A DNA stretch of 64,000 bases from Pteria penguin (Eukaryota > Mollusca > Bivalvia > Pterioida > Pteriidae), in assembly GCA_035048485.1 (NCBI GenBank), contig CM068582.1, positions 14,574,001 through 14,638,000 on the forward strand, written 5' to 3'. This document shows positions 38,430-50,261 of this stretch, in pieces (within the stretch, counting starts at the first letter, position 1; every line of letters starts with the position of its first letter). A program made the translations under genes and the position numbers. The notes beneath the pieces are model-generated. The model searched no databases. It worked only from the letters and a program-made list of their open reading frames with translations, and was not told where the DNA came from.

Positions 38430-38505
38430 CAGGGGTGAGACCAGGTGCCCAGGAGGAGTGAGCGTCTCCTATTTGACTAGCCACACCCACCGTGAATGCC
38501 CTTAG
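38430..38505. repeat. retroelement tail motif (GGTGCCCAGG...AGCGTCTCC)
   Basis: 'GTGAGACCAGGTGCCCAGGA' then 'GGAGTGAGCGTCTCCTATTT', the 3' tail seen in full at 18,100 and 54,205. Other short copies lie near 36,150-36,195, 49,240-49,300, 51,950-52,000 (reverse), 62,953-63,000 and 63,465-63,510 (reverse). Confidence 0.6.
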
Positions 38506-38666
38506 ATACAGACGAAACAATGTAATTCAGCACTATATATGTACATGAATGTCAACGCTGTGTAGAAAGTGGAACTAAATATAATCGCATATGCCGTCTT
38601 TATTGTGGTACATGTGATTGAGAGTTTATTGTCAATATTTCTATTGACTGTATTCCATCAATAACG

Positions 38667-38831
38667 ATGTATGTTATGGTAATGTCAGCTTTCAGCAAAA
38701 TCCTATTATGTGGTTCAAGTATACGTGGCCTCTTAAGGAGCCAGACAATGAATAAAAAAACTTTTGAAGTATGTAAACCAACAACCTACGCTGCTGCCCT
38801 GAAAGAAAGATTTAACAATACAAAAACTGAG
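38667..38831 (+). CDS. candidate plus-strand gene, penultimate exon
   Basis: Open frame from ATG 38,667, or entered after the acceptor GTCAGCTTTCAG at 38,695, to the donor ACTGAG|GTATGT at 38,831 in phase 0. The coding-like part is KKTFEVCKPTTYAAALKERF. It splices in phase to 39,175. If entered at the acceptor it is 136 nt and needs an upstream exon I did not find. Family unknown. Confidence 0.3.
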
Positions 38832-39174
38832 GTATGTTATTTGATGATTCAACAAATACAGTCACAAGGAGGCAATGCATTATGACGTCACTATTTAGCG
38901 ACACAAAACAAATCTATCGCAACCAGGAAGAACACGGCCCGAATCTTAACAAAAATGGTCAATATTTTGTTTTATCTTTTAGATTTTATCTAAGAGAACG
39001 CCTATCCTAAAGATTGATAAAACATACCGCAAAAATATGATGAAAACGTGCATAAAACGCTCTCCTTCTTTCTGATTAAGTCTTTGTCAACAATAAAGCA
39101 CTCATAGTATCAATGAATATTATCGCTGTTTACATTCCCTTCCATCTACGTAATTCGTTGCGCATGTTTTTCAG

Positions 39175-39291
39175 CGTAAATTAGAACTTGACTTCCTTCA
39201 TTGCTTGATTGCTGCTAATAAAATATCAGAATCGTCAACTACAACATTTGATGAGACAGTTATGTATTGTATTGATAGAATACTTCAGTAA
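39175..39291 (+). CDS. candidate plus-strand gene, terminal exon
   Basis: Acceptor GCGCATGTTTTTCAG (AG at 39,173-39,174), then 38 codons RKLELDFLHCLIAANKISES... to TAA at 39,289-39,291. Phase 0 agrees with the donor at 38,831. The joined product (about 65 residues from an internal Met) looks alpha-helical with a few cysteines. I do not recognise it. The support is splice sites and phase only. Confidence 0.3.
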   Translation, partial: RKLELDFLHCLIAANKISESSTTTFDETVMYCIDRILQ

Positions 39292-39918
39292 CATATGCTT
39301 AGTGCTTCGTGAAATCATATGCACCGTAAGTTTCGTTCATTTCTACTCCATGGGAATATTAATATCATATTTATACTATCAATGTTACATTTACAGATGT
39401 ATCGGTCCAAACCATAACCTTATTTTAATACTGCGATTTACTGAAAATTTAATGGTCGGTCATCTCTTATGATGCCTTTATGTAAACAATAACATTATCG
39501 GTATTTCACTATTTTCCACTTGACTACATTTTAATATGTTATATGAGAAAATTCCAATTCCAAAAAAGTGTTATCTATGTATACATTCTGATAAATAGGC
39601 TTTTGATTGCACCGCGGGAAATGCTTATTCGAGATAAAATACTATGTAATTGCATTTTATGATTTACGAACAATTTGATATGGGGAAATAGATTTGTTTA
39701 CTGACACGTCATCGTATCATTGGGCTTACTATCAACGGTGGATTTTATTTCTATATTTTTTTATATCTGCTTAACCTCCGAATCTGTGTTGGACATCTGT
39801 TTTGCTAAGAATGCTGCTGTAGGGTGCTATATACTAATAAGTATCTGTGTTAAGTGGTAGTTATGACAAGATGGCTTCTACATTTTATTATCACATGTAT
39901 TTATTATCATTTAATATA

Positions 39919-39920
<2 letters not shown>

Positions 39921-39989
<69 letters not shown>
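39921..39989. repeat. (ATT)n microsatellite
   Basis: About 23 uninterrupted ATT units. Confidence 0.95.
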
Positions 39990-39990
<1 letters not shown>

Positions 39991-40130
39991 GACACACATG
40001 ATTACAAATGAACGCAACATTAGTCAAAGGCACATCAACTGCATTATTAAATATGCCAAAGGGAATGACTACTGTCGGAATGCGTGACGGTTCTACCAGA
40101 GATGTATTCTTCTTCTCATCTCCTTTTCAG

Positions 40131-40292
40131 CTTCCTTCCCGTGTACCTTATTATTCTTCATTGCATTGTATATTTGTATTATATCGAACAGCATTAAACC
40201 GTGAACAACCATCATATATGCGGAAGGATCTATTACCTGTTAGGTGGATGGCAATTGACATATTCCTTCTACGTTTCAAAGAATGCACGTGA
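40131..40292 (+). pseudogene. tyrosine-kinase activation-segment fragment
   Basis: After a strong acceptor (TTCTTCTCATCTCCTTTTCAG, AG at 40,129-40,130) the frame reads ...RTALNREQPSYMRKDLLPVRWMA at 40,227-40,253. LPVRWMA is the P+1 loop signature of tyrosine kinases, normally followed by PE. Here it runs into IDIFLLRFKECT and a TGA. The expected APE glutamate, HRD loop and DFG are missing nearby, and no donor follows WMA. This suggests one decayed or exonised kinase exon rather than a working gene. A chance match of seven residues is possible. Confidence 0.35.
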
Positions 40293-40440
40293 TAAGCGTG
40301 TGTAGTTTTATAGTGGTAGAAACGAGGTAGAAACGAAATAAGCTGGAAGTTCATTCCCATCCTTCATTGTAACCTAAAAATATTAAATGAAATTGAAGTG
40401 ATGTATAGAGGAATTAATATAAAACCTTTTTATCTCTTAG

Positions 40441-40559
40441 GCAATGTAATGCCTCTTCAACTAGTTGATTATAGTGAGCGTTCAACTAGAGTTCACTGGA
40501 TATATCCTATGTTTACTGCCTTGCATCGAGGAAGAAAAAATATTTCTTTGTTTGCACAG
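40441..40559 (+). other. possible exon of unknown function
   Basis: Bounded by CTTTTTATCTCTTAG and TTTGCACAG|GTTATG, with one open frame (NVMPLQLVDYSERSTRVHWI...). No family is recognised. It may belong with the kinase-like fragment just upstream, or be a chance frame. Confidence 0.15.
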
Positions 40560-40934
40560 GTTATGAAGGGTGGTAGCTGTCATGGAATCTAATTGGATAT
40601 TAATCTTAATCTTACTGTTTAAGTTCACTGGCTATTTGTTACTATCAACTCTGAAAACCTCCGCTAAAGTTGTTACCAGTTTTTCCAGCATGTACTGATT
40701 ACCAGAATGTCACATGTTCTGATTTGATTCACAGTCTTGTCTATTAAATTATGCAATGTGTAGGTGGAAGATGTAATGGAGGCACAAAAAGTTCGCTTGC
40801 ATATTTTAATTCAAACATATTTTGCTAGCCGATTCTTCTTTATTTAATAAATAATAAAACACAAACAATCAATTACGCAATTAATATTATCATTATATTT
40901 TATGATTACAATTTCAATTCTTATATTAGATTTT

Positions 40935-41207
40935 AAGCCGGCGTGGCCTAGTGGTATCGCGTCGGACTCCTGATCGGGAGGTCGGGGTTCGAGTCCCGCT
41001 CTGGTCATGCCGGTGTCATGTCTTTCGGATGAGACAGTAAAAACCGAGGCCCCGTGTCGTGGTATGCATGGCACGTTAAAGATCCCTCACTGCTTCGGGT
41101 GGGTCCGTTGCAAAGGTCAAAATTTGTATGCCCCGCATCAGGCAGATGCCGTCACCATATACGTGAAATATTCGTGGTGTGACGTAAAACAAAAATCAAT
41201 CAATAAA
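40935..41207 (+). mobile_element. full-length tRNA-derived SINE, family B, with perfect 13-bp target duplication
   Basis: Head 'AGCCGGCGTGGCCTAGTGGT' (A box) and GGTTCGAGTCC (B box), a tRNA-like arm CTCCTGATCGGGAG, then the body CATGTCTTTCGGATGAGACA, GGCCCCGTGTCGTGG, AAAGATCCCTCAC, GGTGGGTCCGTTGCAAAGG, CAGGCAGATGCCGTCACCAT and tail TGACGTAAAACAAAAATCAA. TATATTAGATTTT flanks it at 40,922-40,934 and 41,208-41,220. It is the best preserved family B copy and appears recent. Confidence 0.92.
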
Positions 41208-41334
41208 TATATTAGATTTTCCTTCGGATGACTTTGAAGGATCGATTTTGATTCTTATTTATTACTGCAATCATATTTTGACGTCTCGATACAATGCACG
41301 GAAATGTAAACATATTAAACAGACGAACAGGAAG

Positions 41335-41470
41335 ACATGAGAGTTTGTTTGCGTGTCGCATCTTGCCAGGGTCCACCTGTTTTACTTTCTCATCCAAAAA
41401 GAAAAGGCTCGAAACCAGGCCCTCTCAGTCATGAGCCAAACACCCGGCGATTGAACTACGTCGGTGATTT
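41335..41470 (-). mobile_element. family B SINE, diverged 5' half
   Basis: On the minus strand: 'TTTGGCTCATGACTGAGAGG', 'GGTTTCGAGCC' (B box) and 'TTTTGGATGAGAAAGTAAAA' follow the family order. The match ends soon after. Confidence 0.5.
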
Positions 41471-42299
41471 AAAGCATAGTAACGTAGTGAGTGAGAACCG
41501 AAGTAAAATGCAGATGCGCACCTTGTATGTTTCTGTGACACACACAACCTGGTAAAATAGTGGTCCTTCATCCACCGCTAGATGAAATAAAAGTGACAGC
41601 GAGGCTGTAGTAAAAGCATACATCAGACGAATGAGTCGATGTATGACTCGTGGCCGAGATGTTATTGTAGGGTCTAACTGTGTTTTATTTTGATTGAAAA
41701 AGCTACAACACATATACCTCCTTCACCCTTAAAAACGTTGGTACGTTTAAAATACCCAATATTTCTGTTGTCTAGATTTCGCTACAATTTATCAGGTATC
41801 TGTAATCATTAGGTACAAAGAAAAAAGTGATTTCAGAAATTTTAATTGTATTTTCGAGTACTAAAAACGTCTTGCAACCATCAGTCGTAAAATGTATTCA
41901 ACATTGGAATAGTATGTATATGTATTTTATACTTAACAGAAGTGAAAAAATTGTTTTTTATGTTGTGTAATACAAGGAAAAACTTACCATGTTGTTTGAT
42001 AAAGTATACATAAAGGACAAGATCACAGAAGGGCGAATCGGCCTTCTACCACGCAGAATCATACATTTTGATATTATAACGGTTGCCGTTACATTATTAC
42101 ATCATCAATTCATACACATTTAACAGTAAAATAAATATATGAATAATGAGTGGAAGCAATACCTTGAATGTAAATCAATTAAAATGGTTTGTTTAATGGT
42201 GTTGAACGCCACACATGAATAATTTAGCCCACTCGGGCACCGCCGCTCCTACGTTTGCACAAAACACCCAATCAATATACCTTGAGCGGGTTTCAATTT

Positions 42300-45095
42300 C
42301 ATTTCCATTTAGCGAATGGTACAGTAAAGATCAAATATCCGTACCAGTTTTCAATATTTTATACGAAATACTAAAACTGAGATTGAAATGATCGATTTTT
42401 TAAAATGTTGTACACTAATTTTTTTTTTTTTCTATTCAGGAAAATTATTCATTATGATTTTGCCTTCCTACATAATTAGCGTTTAATTTTGAAATATTAT
42501 TGTTATCCAATAAACGTTACTAATTATTCTGATGTATTGGTAATTTACAATAAAGAAGAAGAGCTAGAATAACAAATGTGTTATTGATTAAATGATATAA
42601 TAAATGTAGAAGAGAGATAAAATTTGATTAAACTAAAGAACTGCAAACTACATTCAATCTGTTAGAACATAAACAAATATTAAGTTGGTGACCGCATGGG
42701 CATTTCAACTAATGATGTCTCTTTTGTGGAACTCATGTAAAAAAGTAAATTCGAAATATTTATGAGAAAACAAAATCGTAGATCATGAAATGTCAAAATA
42801 GGATTTAAAGTGAATGGAGAATTACTCTTGTTTTTTTTTTTTTTTTTTTTTTTTATATAATTCAAACAATTTCAACATACAATTTCATTTGTTTAACGCA
42901 ATACCACGAGTAGTTATGTGATATTTAGTAATCAAGTATTAATAGACCATTAATATTTATTTATTATTAGACATCCAGTCATTTGGCCATACGAATTATT
43001 GGAGAGACATAAGTTGTCGAAATACGCAATTGTAACGTAAATATTTTGAAATTGCTTTTACAGGGATTGGAACTTTTGATAAAAATAGTGCTACACACGA
43101 ATTTCTGTCAAATTTCTTATTTACAAAACCTTTTATAATGGTCTTGATTCAGATTGTGTAAATCTTTCTCCCATTCGCCTGGCTCTATTCGTATACTATG
43201 CAAATGCAAAGTTTGTCCTCTTGTTAAGTTATTCGGATACTATTTGCATTATGCAGTCTATAGGCAACAATATCGTATTGCTGACACTGAGAGGAATTCA
43301 GTGTCAAAATATGATCAAGTCGCACTGCCAATTCTCTGCAAACATTTTGTAATTAAGACTGCCTCTGTAATGTTTGCTGATGTTCCATCATGACTCTACA
43401 GATGGAGGTGAACAAACATAAAATATAATTTGTATTGTACGGCTTGAAAGGTATTATAGATTAGTTATCTAATTACGATCAAAGTCGATCGTCCTCTCCG
43501 CATCACTTTCATACACTTTCCAGCCAAGTGGAGAAAAGCAAGTAACTGAAAACGGAATCTTCATTGCAAATATTTATCAAGCGTTACTGATGAGAATAAT
43601 TTTTTGAAAGCCCATTATCTTCCATGTTTATCGATTGCTTAAAATCTTACAAAAGAAACCAAGGGATGAGATTATACACGTCAATTGCATATTTTCCAAC
43701 ACACGGTCGTTTAATTTTTACGTCATAATTCATCATTATAAGATTTAAATCGCAGGCTGAGGATAGTCTCGTTATATCAATGATAATAATTCATATCCAT
43801 CGGTTCTATACTTTATATATGCCTTATTTGTTATTAATGAAATGTTTGCTTTTAGATTCAGCATTGTATCCGACTTGAGGATAAAAGCACTTTCTGCATC
43901 ATGACATTGCTAATGAGATGCCGGATTTTCTTTTATGGTCCACAATATGCTTCATATCAGTGATTCATCACATTCGACTAATAGATATCACAACATTTAC
44001 AAAGTCATTGAAATAAAAATAATCATTGAAAAATTGCATCTTGAAAAGAAAAGAACAATTGCAATAAATCTTCCTTATGGTCCCATTTCGTAAGATACCA
44101 TGGCTCTTGCCTATCTACTTTTAAGAAAATGTCTGCTTCTAACACAATTATGATAGAAGAACGCTCCGATTATCACCAGAAGACCAACATATATTGCGAC
44201 TTTTCTTAAATTGCAGTTAATGAGAAATTGGCTGAATGTGCTCTTTTGTCATCCTGCCAGATTTAATGGCATGCCTTTTCTATATCGTTTTATGGGTACT
44301 GCCGTCGTGTGGAAGAGTTAGTAATATGATAAGGAAGAACGACCATTAGTGTTTTAAAGGTGCACTTATGGCTATAGGGATTATGAACTTATCGCTGATG
44401 TTATTATTTATTTTTTCTCTGTATGTAATTTCTAGCTAAATGATCCAGAATAGGGAATTTATGGCATTCAATCTTTGTTATTTGTATGAAGAAAAACAAC
44501 TTTCGAGTAATGACAAAGACGTCCATAATTCAATGGAGCATCCTTCATTGTACATGGTAAATATTAGTAAATCGTTTTACAAAATCACGATTAGAACAAT
44601 TTAATGGATAATGTACAAATGAAATCTATATTTCAAAAATGTCTTAAAACTTTTGTGTCGGATGTTGAATGATTACATCCTTTTGATTAGGTGTTTTCAT
44701 TTAATATTGTCCTTTCATGTAATTTTTAAAATTAAAATCTTCAGTAAGAGTGAGAGATATCTTAGTGGATAGCGAAATTAGTTTTGGCCAAGAAGTGCTA
44801 GATATGAGTTTGACTGGCATCTCGTGGTAGTGATGTCATTACAAAGAGGAGGAACTGATGTCCAACTTAGTTTAAGATCCACCACTGTTTTGTTGGTCAG
44901 TTTCATGTAGGGAGGACTAAATATATACGCAAGAAATCAGGTATCTCATATTAGGGAAATAAATTTGACGAGGAAATATAGGAATATAATATCTAGATTT
45001 ACAGATTACAAAATCTATAATGTTTATAAATTCATATTTTGTATTTGTTTAACACAATTTCATAATATTTCTTTTCATCGGGTGAACGAGGGAAG
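42300..45095. other. non-coding stretch
   Basis: No supported gene. It contains a poly-T run (42,831-42,854) and, just before it, 42,190-42,290 with a repeat-like 'GGTGTTGAACGCCACAC'. The 79-codon frame at 43,154-43,393 has no recognised domain. Confidence 0.3.
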
Positions 45096-45099
45096 TAGT

Positions 45100-45345
45100 T
45101 TACCTACAAACCGAGTGACAATTGCCATTCTAAATGACCGTCCCAAGTCGGCCCCACAACTGTATTACAATTTAATATGGTGTTAATGTCTATTGTGTCA
45201 TTTATTTCTTATTTACATGTTGGTGACGACAGCATCAGTCATTTAAGTCAGATGTCTTCTTATTTCTTTTTTGGTATAAACATTCAATATGCAATCTCTA
45301 CAATTACCATTATGATAATTATACAAAAGTAACTGACGGTATGTC
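45100..45345 (+). repeat. dispersed repeat family D, copy 3
   Basis: It carries 'TGACCGTCCCAAGTCGGCCC', 'GTCAGATGTCTTCTTATTTC' and 'ATGATAATTATACA' in the order of copies 1 and 2. It is the most diverged of the three. Confidence 0.5.
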
Positions 45346-45423
45346 GGTGTTTAATAAAATGTGTAGTTTCTAATTCAACTGCATCTCTAAAGCAGGTGTG
45401 ACTGTATAGTCTAATTTTTCATG

Positions 45424-45540
45424 TTGGTTGGTTGGTTGATTGGTGTTTTACCGCATAAACATAGTGGTGCAACCCGGGAATTGAACCCGGATCGTCAGCG
45501 TCGCAAGCCAAGCGCTTAACCACTACACCAAGCCTGCCCC
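45424..45540 (-). mobile_element. family A SINE with internal deletion
   Basis: On the minus strand it shows the head GGCTTGGTGTAGTGGTTAAG, B box GGGTTCAATTCC and GTTGCACCACTATGTTTA, then jumps to the tail CACCAATCAACCAACCAACC. The central ~55 bp (GGTTGGTAACCTCC to GAAAGCGACG) are missing. Confidence 0.8.
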
Positions 45541-45634
45541 TCGTTAGTCATGTATTTTCCCTAGAAAAACAGTCATAATACAAAATTCTTTTATAAGCCA
45601 AATGAGCATTCAGTGAATATTATGAATATTATTA

Positions 45635-45635
<1 letters not shown>

Positions 45636-45695
<60 letters not shown>
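45636..45695. repeat. (ATT)n microsatellite
   Basis: About 20 ATT units. Confidence 0.95.
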
Positions 45696-45699
45696 TCAT

Positions 45700-47257
45700 T
45701 TATTTTAGTTCTTGAATTGTGTCTCGCATTTTAATTTTGTCGCTCATTTAAATTCAGATTAATATTTAAATAGTATCGTGGGTGTGATACTCAAGCATAA
45801 ATCATCATGGGTGTGAATTGCTTTTATGTGTGCTACATGAGACTGTTCATTAATATGTTATAGCACGTCAGATGAAAGGTTGTAATTAATACGCAAAGAT
45901 ATTTACACTCTATAAACAAATGCGTAACATTTCTTATGTAATAATTTTATATAATTATTAAAACCATCCCCGGAGAGCAGGATGAAACAACATATTTCTG
46001 TTTCCTAAATCATTTGGTAAAAAAAATGTTTTTCGGTAATTATTTTGTCATGTGAATAATTGTTTGTATATATATATGAAACTTTTCAATTTCTAGACTT
46101 TGATTTGAGATATTTAGATAATAGTAAGTCATTTTCATATTGTTGGAACTATGACCTAATGTGCTATATACAATTTAATTTCCGGAATTAGACGATAATG
46201 ATATCAATACATGCAGGTGGCGTTCGCTAACGACATCGCAAGAGAGGCCGAAATTTTTTTTCATTATTCATCTGTTATCCTCTGTACGTTAGTTATTCTC
46301 TTGTATATATTTCCGACATATTTCTAATACAATTAGTTAATTGAATGAAATTAGTATTTTAATTTTTGTATGTAACTATGTTCTGTTGAATAATTGATCA
46401 AATTCTAGCGAGTACGTTCACGGCTGAATTATTTTTGCTGTTGAAATTCCTCAGTGCAAAAAAACTTTAATTTCCGTGGCCAGGTAGGGGACAGAAACTC
46501 TTCAGAAATGCTAGTTGCATACACATATATTTAATTCAATTTAATGTACTATGTTGAATTCAATTGGTAATATGAGAAGTAATAATCAACGTTTCTTGCC
46601 AAAACTTGGAGCATTCTGAAATAAAAAAAGAACAAAACATATAAAGAAAAAACCAAACATTGACGTATAACAAAATTCATAAAACAATAATATATTCAAT
46701 AGATGATAAGAAGTCCTACCAAAGGAATTAACTGATCGTCAATTTCCTGATATCATACCTTTCGGCATACCTTTTTCATGATGACGTCATAAATGAATGG
46801 TCTGTAATACATGAATCAAACTGACGTCACAATGAAACTACGTAATCGGTGTCTTTAAATTTGATCTGGCGATCTCAATTGTGAAACAGGTAAATAAGAA
46901 GAATATTACCATGGTGTATATCTTATTATTTCTTCATATATTCAATACTTTTAAACGTGATTTTCCACCAGAATGTACTTTACAAAAAGGCACATGTATT
47001 GTAGGATTCTAATAAAATTCATTTGACGTAAGCATTCATTTGACCAGAATCGAACTGACCTGTTTGTTCGGCTTTACATTCACAATTCCTGTATGTATGT
47101 ACGTAGAAACTTTCGATGTATGTGAGGTTAATTGATCAGTATTTTGTCGACATTGAAAAAGATTAATTCAATAGAAGAAACAATACAACAAAATTCTTAT
47201 TTCCTTTGTGTCAATGAAAGGGAGCACTAATTAAATTCAAGATTTATCATCTAAGAT
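45700..47257. other. non-coding stretch downstream of the cystatin-like gene
   Basis: No supported gene. Two TGACGTCA sites (about 46,782 and 46,820) lie in a short AT-rich segment. No clear AATAAA for the cystatin-like gene was found on the minus strand between 46,900 and 47,430. Confidence 0.3.
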
Positions 47258-47293
47258 TTACAAAATCGTTTCGTTGCCACTTGATAAATGGAT
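47258..47293 (-). CDS. cystatin-like gene, possible terminal exon
   Basis: After GGTCATCCGGTCGTCTTCAG (AG at 47,295-47,294) a phase-0 frame reads IHLSSGNETIL and stops at TAA 47,260-47,258. It would follow exon 2c across a 137-bp intron. The alternative is that exon 2c reads through GTAAGAG and stops nine codons later at TAA (VRVNEL and stop). The sequence alone does not decide. Confidence 0.3.
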   Translation of the reverse strand: MHLSSGNETIL

Positions 47294-47430
47294 CTGAAGA
47301 CGACCGGATGACCACTCGGTGTGTTGAATTGAAGGAAAAATGCGGGAATAACAGTTTGCACAGACCCCAGAAAATAGATTATCTATTATGACCCCTTAAA
47401 CTGTTACTTTTATAATTCATTGACTCTTAC

Positions 47431-47523
47431 CGTGGTATTAGGATGGTCGCAGTGATGATGAACTACAGCTTGAAGGTGTTGGTCGTCTTTAGTGAGCGCA
47501 ACTTGTACCGAACATGTTCGTAG
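47431..47523 (-). CDS. cystatin-like protein, exon 2c (domain 2, last strands)
   Basis: Acceptor TTCCCTTTTTCCAG (AG at 47,525-47,524), donor ACG|GTAAGA; 31 codons, phase 0 at both ends. LRTCSVQVALTKDDQHLQAV then VHHHCDHPNTT supplies the final two beta strands and the C-terminal disulfide pair (TCSV and HHHC). The second binding hairpin lacks the tryptophan that domain 1 keeps. NTT is a possible N-glycosylation site. Confidence 0.75.
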
Positions 47524-47634
47524 CTGGAAAAAGGGAAAAATGCTATAATTTTCTCCAAAGTTGCAGGAGCTTTATCAATTTCCGGTAACTTGACGTTATT
47601 CGAACATTAATCTATCAACAGAAGGGTCTCTTAC

Positions 47635-47754
47635 ATCAGATCCTGGTTGTACTGTGCAATCAATAGAAGGTCTCGCTTTATTGTAGACTGTATTCGTGCA
47701 GAATGACGTTCCCAACTTTATCACAAGGTCATAAACATAGCCATACTGCGACAT
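47635..47754 (-). CDS. cystatin-like protein, exon 2b (domain 2, central strands)
   Basis: Acceptor AACTTTTATAG (AG at 47,756-47,755), donor GAT|GTAAGA; 40 codons, phase 0. It starts MSQYGYVYDLVIKLGTSFCT. Aligned on the conserved Y-x-L, the inhibitory loop QxVxG is MSQYG: the glycine stays, the glutamine and valine are gone. The FCT...IDC pair matches the first cystatin disulfide. Confidence 0.78.
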
Positions 47755-48198
47755 CTATAAAAGTTATATTGCCTTGAGGAAGGAGACATTCATATGAACG
47801 TACAATAAATGTGACTATATCTGTTTCATGTCAATAATTAACATATGGAATCATTGAAAATGAAATGCATGCTATCAGTTATCAAGACAATTATATGACA
47901 TGTAACAAGAAGTGGAAACAAGAAAGAAATTTATTTTTTAGTTATTGTAGAGCAGGAGTATTCAATTTCCACTTAGGGTTATTCTGTTGTATTGCGAGGT
48001 TGATAGTGTTAAGCCTCATCCACATCGATTTACTAAAACACTTCAGTCCTTGCAAAGCAAACGTCTTAAATTTCATCACAGCATATATTTAGCTAACCAC
48101 ATTTTGTGGCCAAATTTCCTGACTTGTTGAAATTTAATTTCATAAATGTATGATTTATGATGACATTTGCATCTAAAGAAAAATATGTAATATTACAA

Positions 48199-48596
48199 TG
48201 ACCTCTAGATCTATACATTATATCCATAATCATGAGTTTATAATGACCTCTGTACATTATATCCATAATCATGAGTTTATAATGACCTCCGTACATTAAA
48301 TCCATAATCATGAGTTTATAATGACCTCTGTATATTATATCCATAATCATGAGTTTATAATGACCTCTGTATATTATATCCATAATCATGAGTTTATAAT
48401 GACCTCCGTACATTAAATCCATAATCATGAGTTTATAATGACCTCTGTACATTATATCCATAATCATGAGTTTATAATGACCTCCGTACATTAAATCCAT
48501 AATCATGAGTTTATAATAACCTCTATACATTATATCCATAATCATGAGTTTATAATGACCTCCGTACATTATATCCATAATAATGAGTTTATAATA
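48199..48596. repeat. 39-bp minisatellite, ~10 copies, inside an intron
   Basis: Unit 'GACCTCTGTACATTATATCC' plus 'ATAATCATGAGTTTATAAT', 39 bp, with alternating CTCTGTA/CTCCGTA and TTATAT/TTAAAT variants. Because 39 is a multiple of three, the minus strand stays open and mimics a 13-residue protein repeat (YKLMIMDIMYRGH). It lies in the intron between exons 2a and 2b of the cystatin-like gene, only 14 bp from the exon 2a donor. Confidence 0.92.
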
Positions 48597-48609
48597 TGCG
48601 TTTTTATAC

Positions 48610-48765
48610 CTCAGATTTAGCGCTAAGTATTTCAGCCACGGATTCTCTGTATTCACAGCATGAGTAACCACGGATCCGGTTGAACTCATTCACAACAATG
48701 TCAGCTGCATGTCTCGCCTCTATACTGTCTACGTCTAATGTCGCTCGTTTCGTCTTTTGTTCTAA
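48610..48765 (-). CDS. cystatin-like protein, exon 2a (domain 2, helix and first strands)
   Basis: Acceptor ACATCTATCTTCAG (AG at 48,767-48,766), donor GAG|GTATAA (weaker); 52 codons, phase 0. LEQKTKRATLDVDSIEARHA then ADIVVNEFNRIRGYSCCEYR and ESVAEILSAKSE fit the cystatin alpha helix (AxxxVNEFN) and the strand before the inhibitory loop (VAEILSAKS). An extra CC pair sits in the helix-strand link. A 198-codon frame at 48,093-48,689 overlaps this exon in a different frame and is an artefact. Confidence 0.8.
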
Positions 48766-50261
48766 CTGAAGATAGATGTTTAATAAACATATGATTTAGT
48801 ATTTTATCTGCTTATTTTGTAGATATGTATACAAGGGAATGTATCATTGATAAGTGTAACCCTTTTTGGAATTTGCAAAACATGTCAGCAGTGCTGAATA
48901 TTTAAGGAAAAGTACAAAAAGACAGGTAATGTAAATGCTTACAACTAAAACGAAAGAGAAATTAACCCAAACAGAATAATAACAATAATAACAATAGAAA
49001 TTAAAATGAATGAAAATAAATTGAAACAAAAGTTACAAAAAACCAAACTTAATTGAAACTAAAATGTTAAAAAAAACCCAAACAAACAAACACACAAAAA
49101 CCAAAAACAAAACTACCCCCCCCCCTTCTAAAAAACCCTCCTCAAGGTATAAATTTGAAAAGATAAGGTATGCAGTTCCAATTTCCGATTAAACACAACA
49201 AATTCGATGGCTATGTTCACAGTGAGAAAACTACAAATCCCAAATTGGAAACCAGGTGTCCGAAAGTAGTTAGCGTCACCTACTAAGAACTGTACATCCA
49301 TTGAAAATGTTTTATAGGAGTTTCTCGTGTTAGGTGGAAACGCAAAATATATAATTTGTCAGATCGAGTAACAGACGTCACTGTGTACAGTCATAGTGTA
49401 GAATATCATATAATGTAAAGTGGGGTTTCAAACGGCCCAATAATATCCTTGTATCGACCGAATTCTTCCTCAATGGCAATTTCGATTTTTCGATGTTTTC
49501 GATTTCGCGGTCCTGTATGAGCAGTGTTATTGTTATCAACACTACTTATATGAAATTAAATAATTTCATGTAAGTACATGTACTATTACTGATAAAAGCA
49601 ATATAACATGAAGATATCTAGGTAGTATTGTATAACGTATATAGAATTTTATACGGACTGTTAAGATCAATTTATCCATTCATTTTTTAACAAGACCAAC
49701 AACATAAAAATACACGATTTCAATGTGATTTGTGCCGTTGAAACGCAGAATTTGTCAAATTCAACATTGAGGGTAGGAATCCAATGTCATTATACCTTAT
49801 GTTGATAGGTGAATGTGACACGTTATCAAATAGGTGACACTCACATTCTCTAAACACCTTATCTGACCTCTGGAATAATTCTACGTCTCATTCAACGAAC
49901 AACGCTCGTACGTAGAGTTCTTGTTATAGGTTATCAAACTGTCAAATCCAAATGAAACAGAATCGGCATTACTTAGTATATCGAAAAACCGCATCAAATA
50001 CTTGCTGTGACATTAATCTATTGAATAAAGCGTTAAGCTCTGAAGTTTTAGAGATGCATATCTATAATGTACATACATGTATCATATAACCTCTATATTA
50101 AAGTCTGTTAATCAAGATCAACAGAGTGTCTAGGATATTGGATTTTTTTTCTTTTTGGTTTATATATTTTATATCTTTAGGAAATTATTGGTTCAATATT
50201 ATATTTAATCACACCTGACGTAAACAATGACAGAAATGACATCAGTTAAACTTAAAATAAA

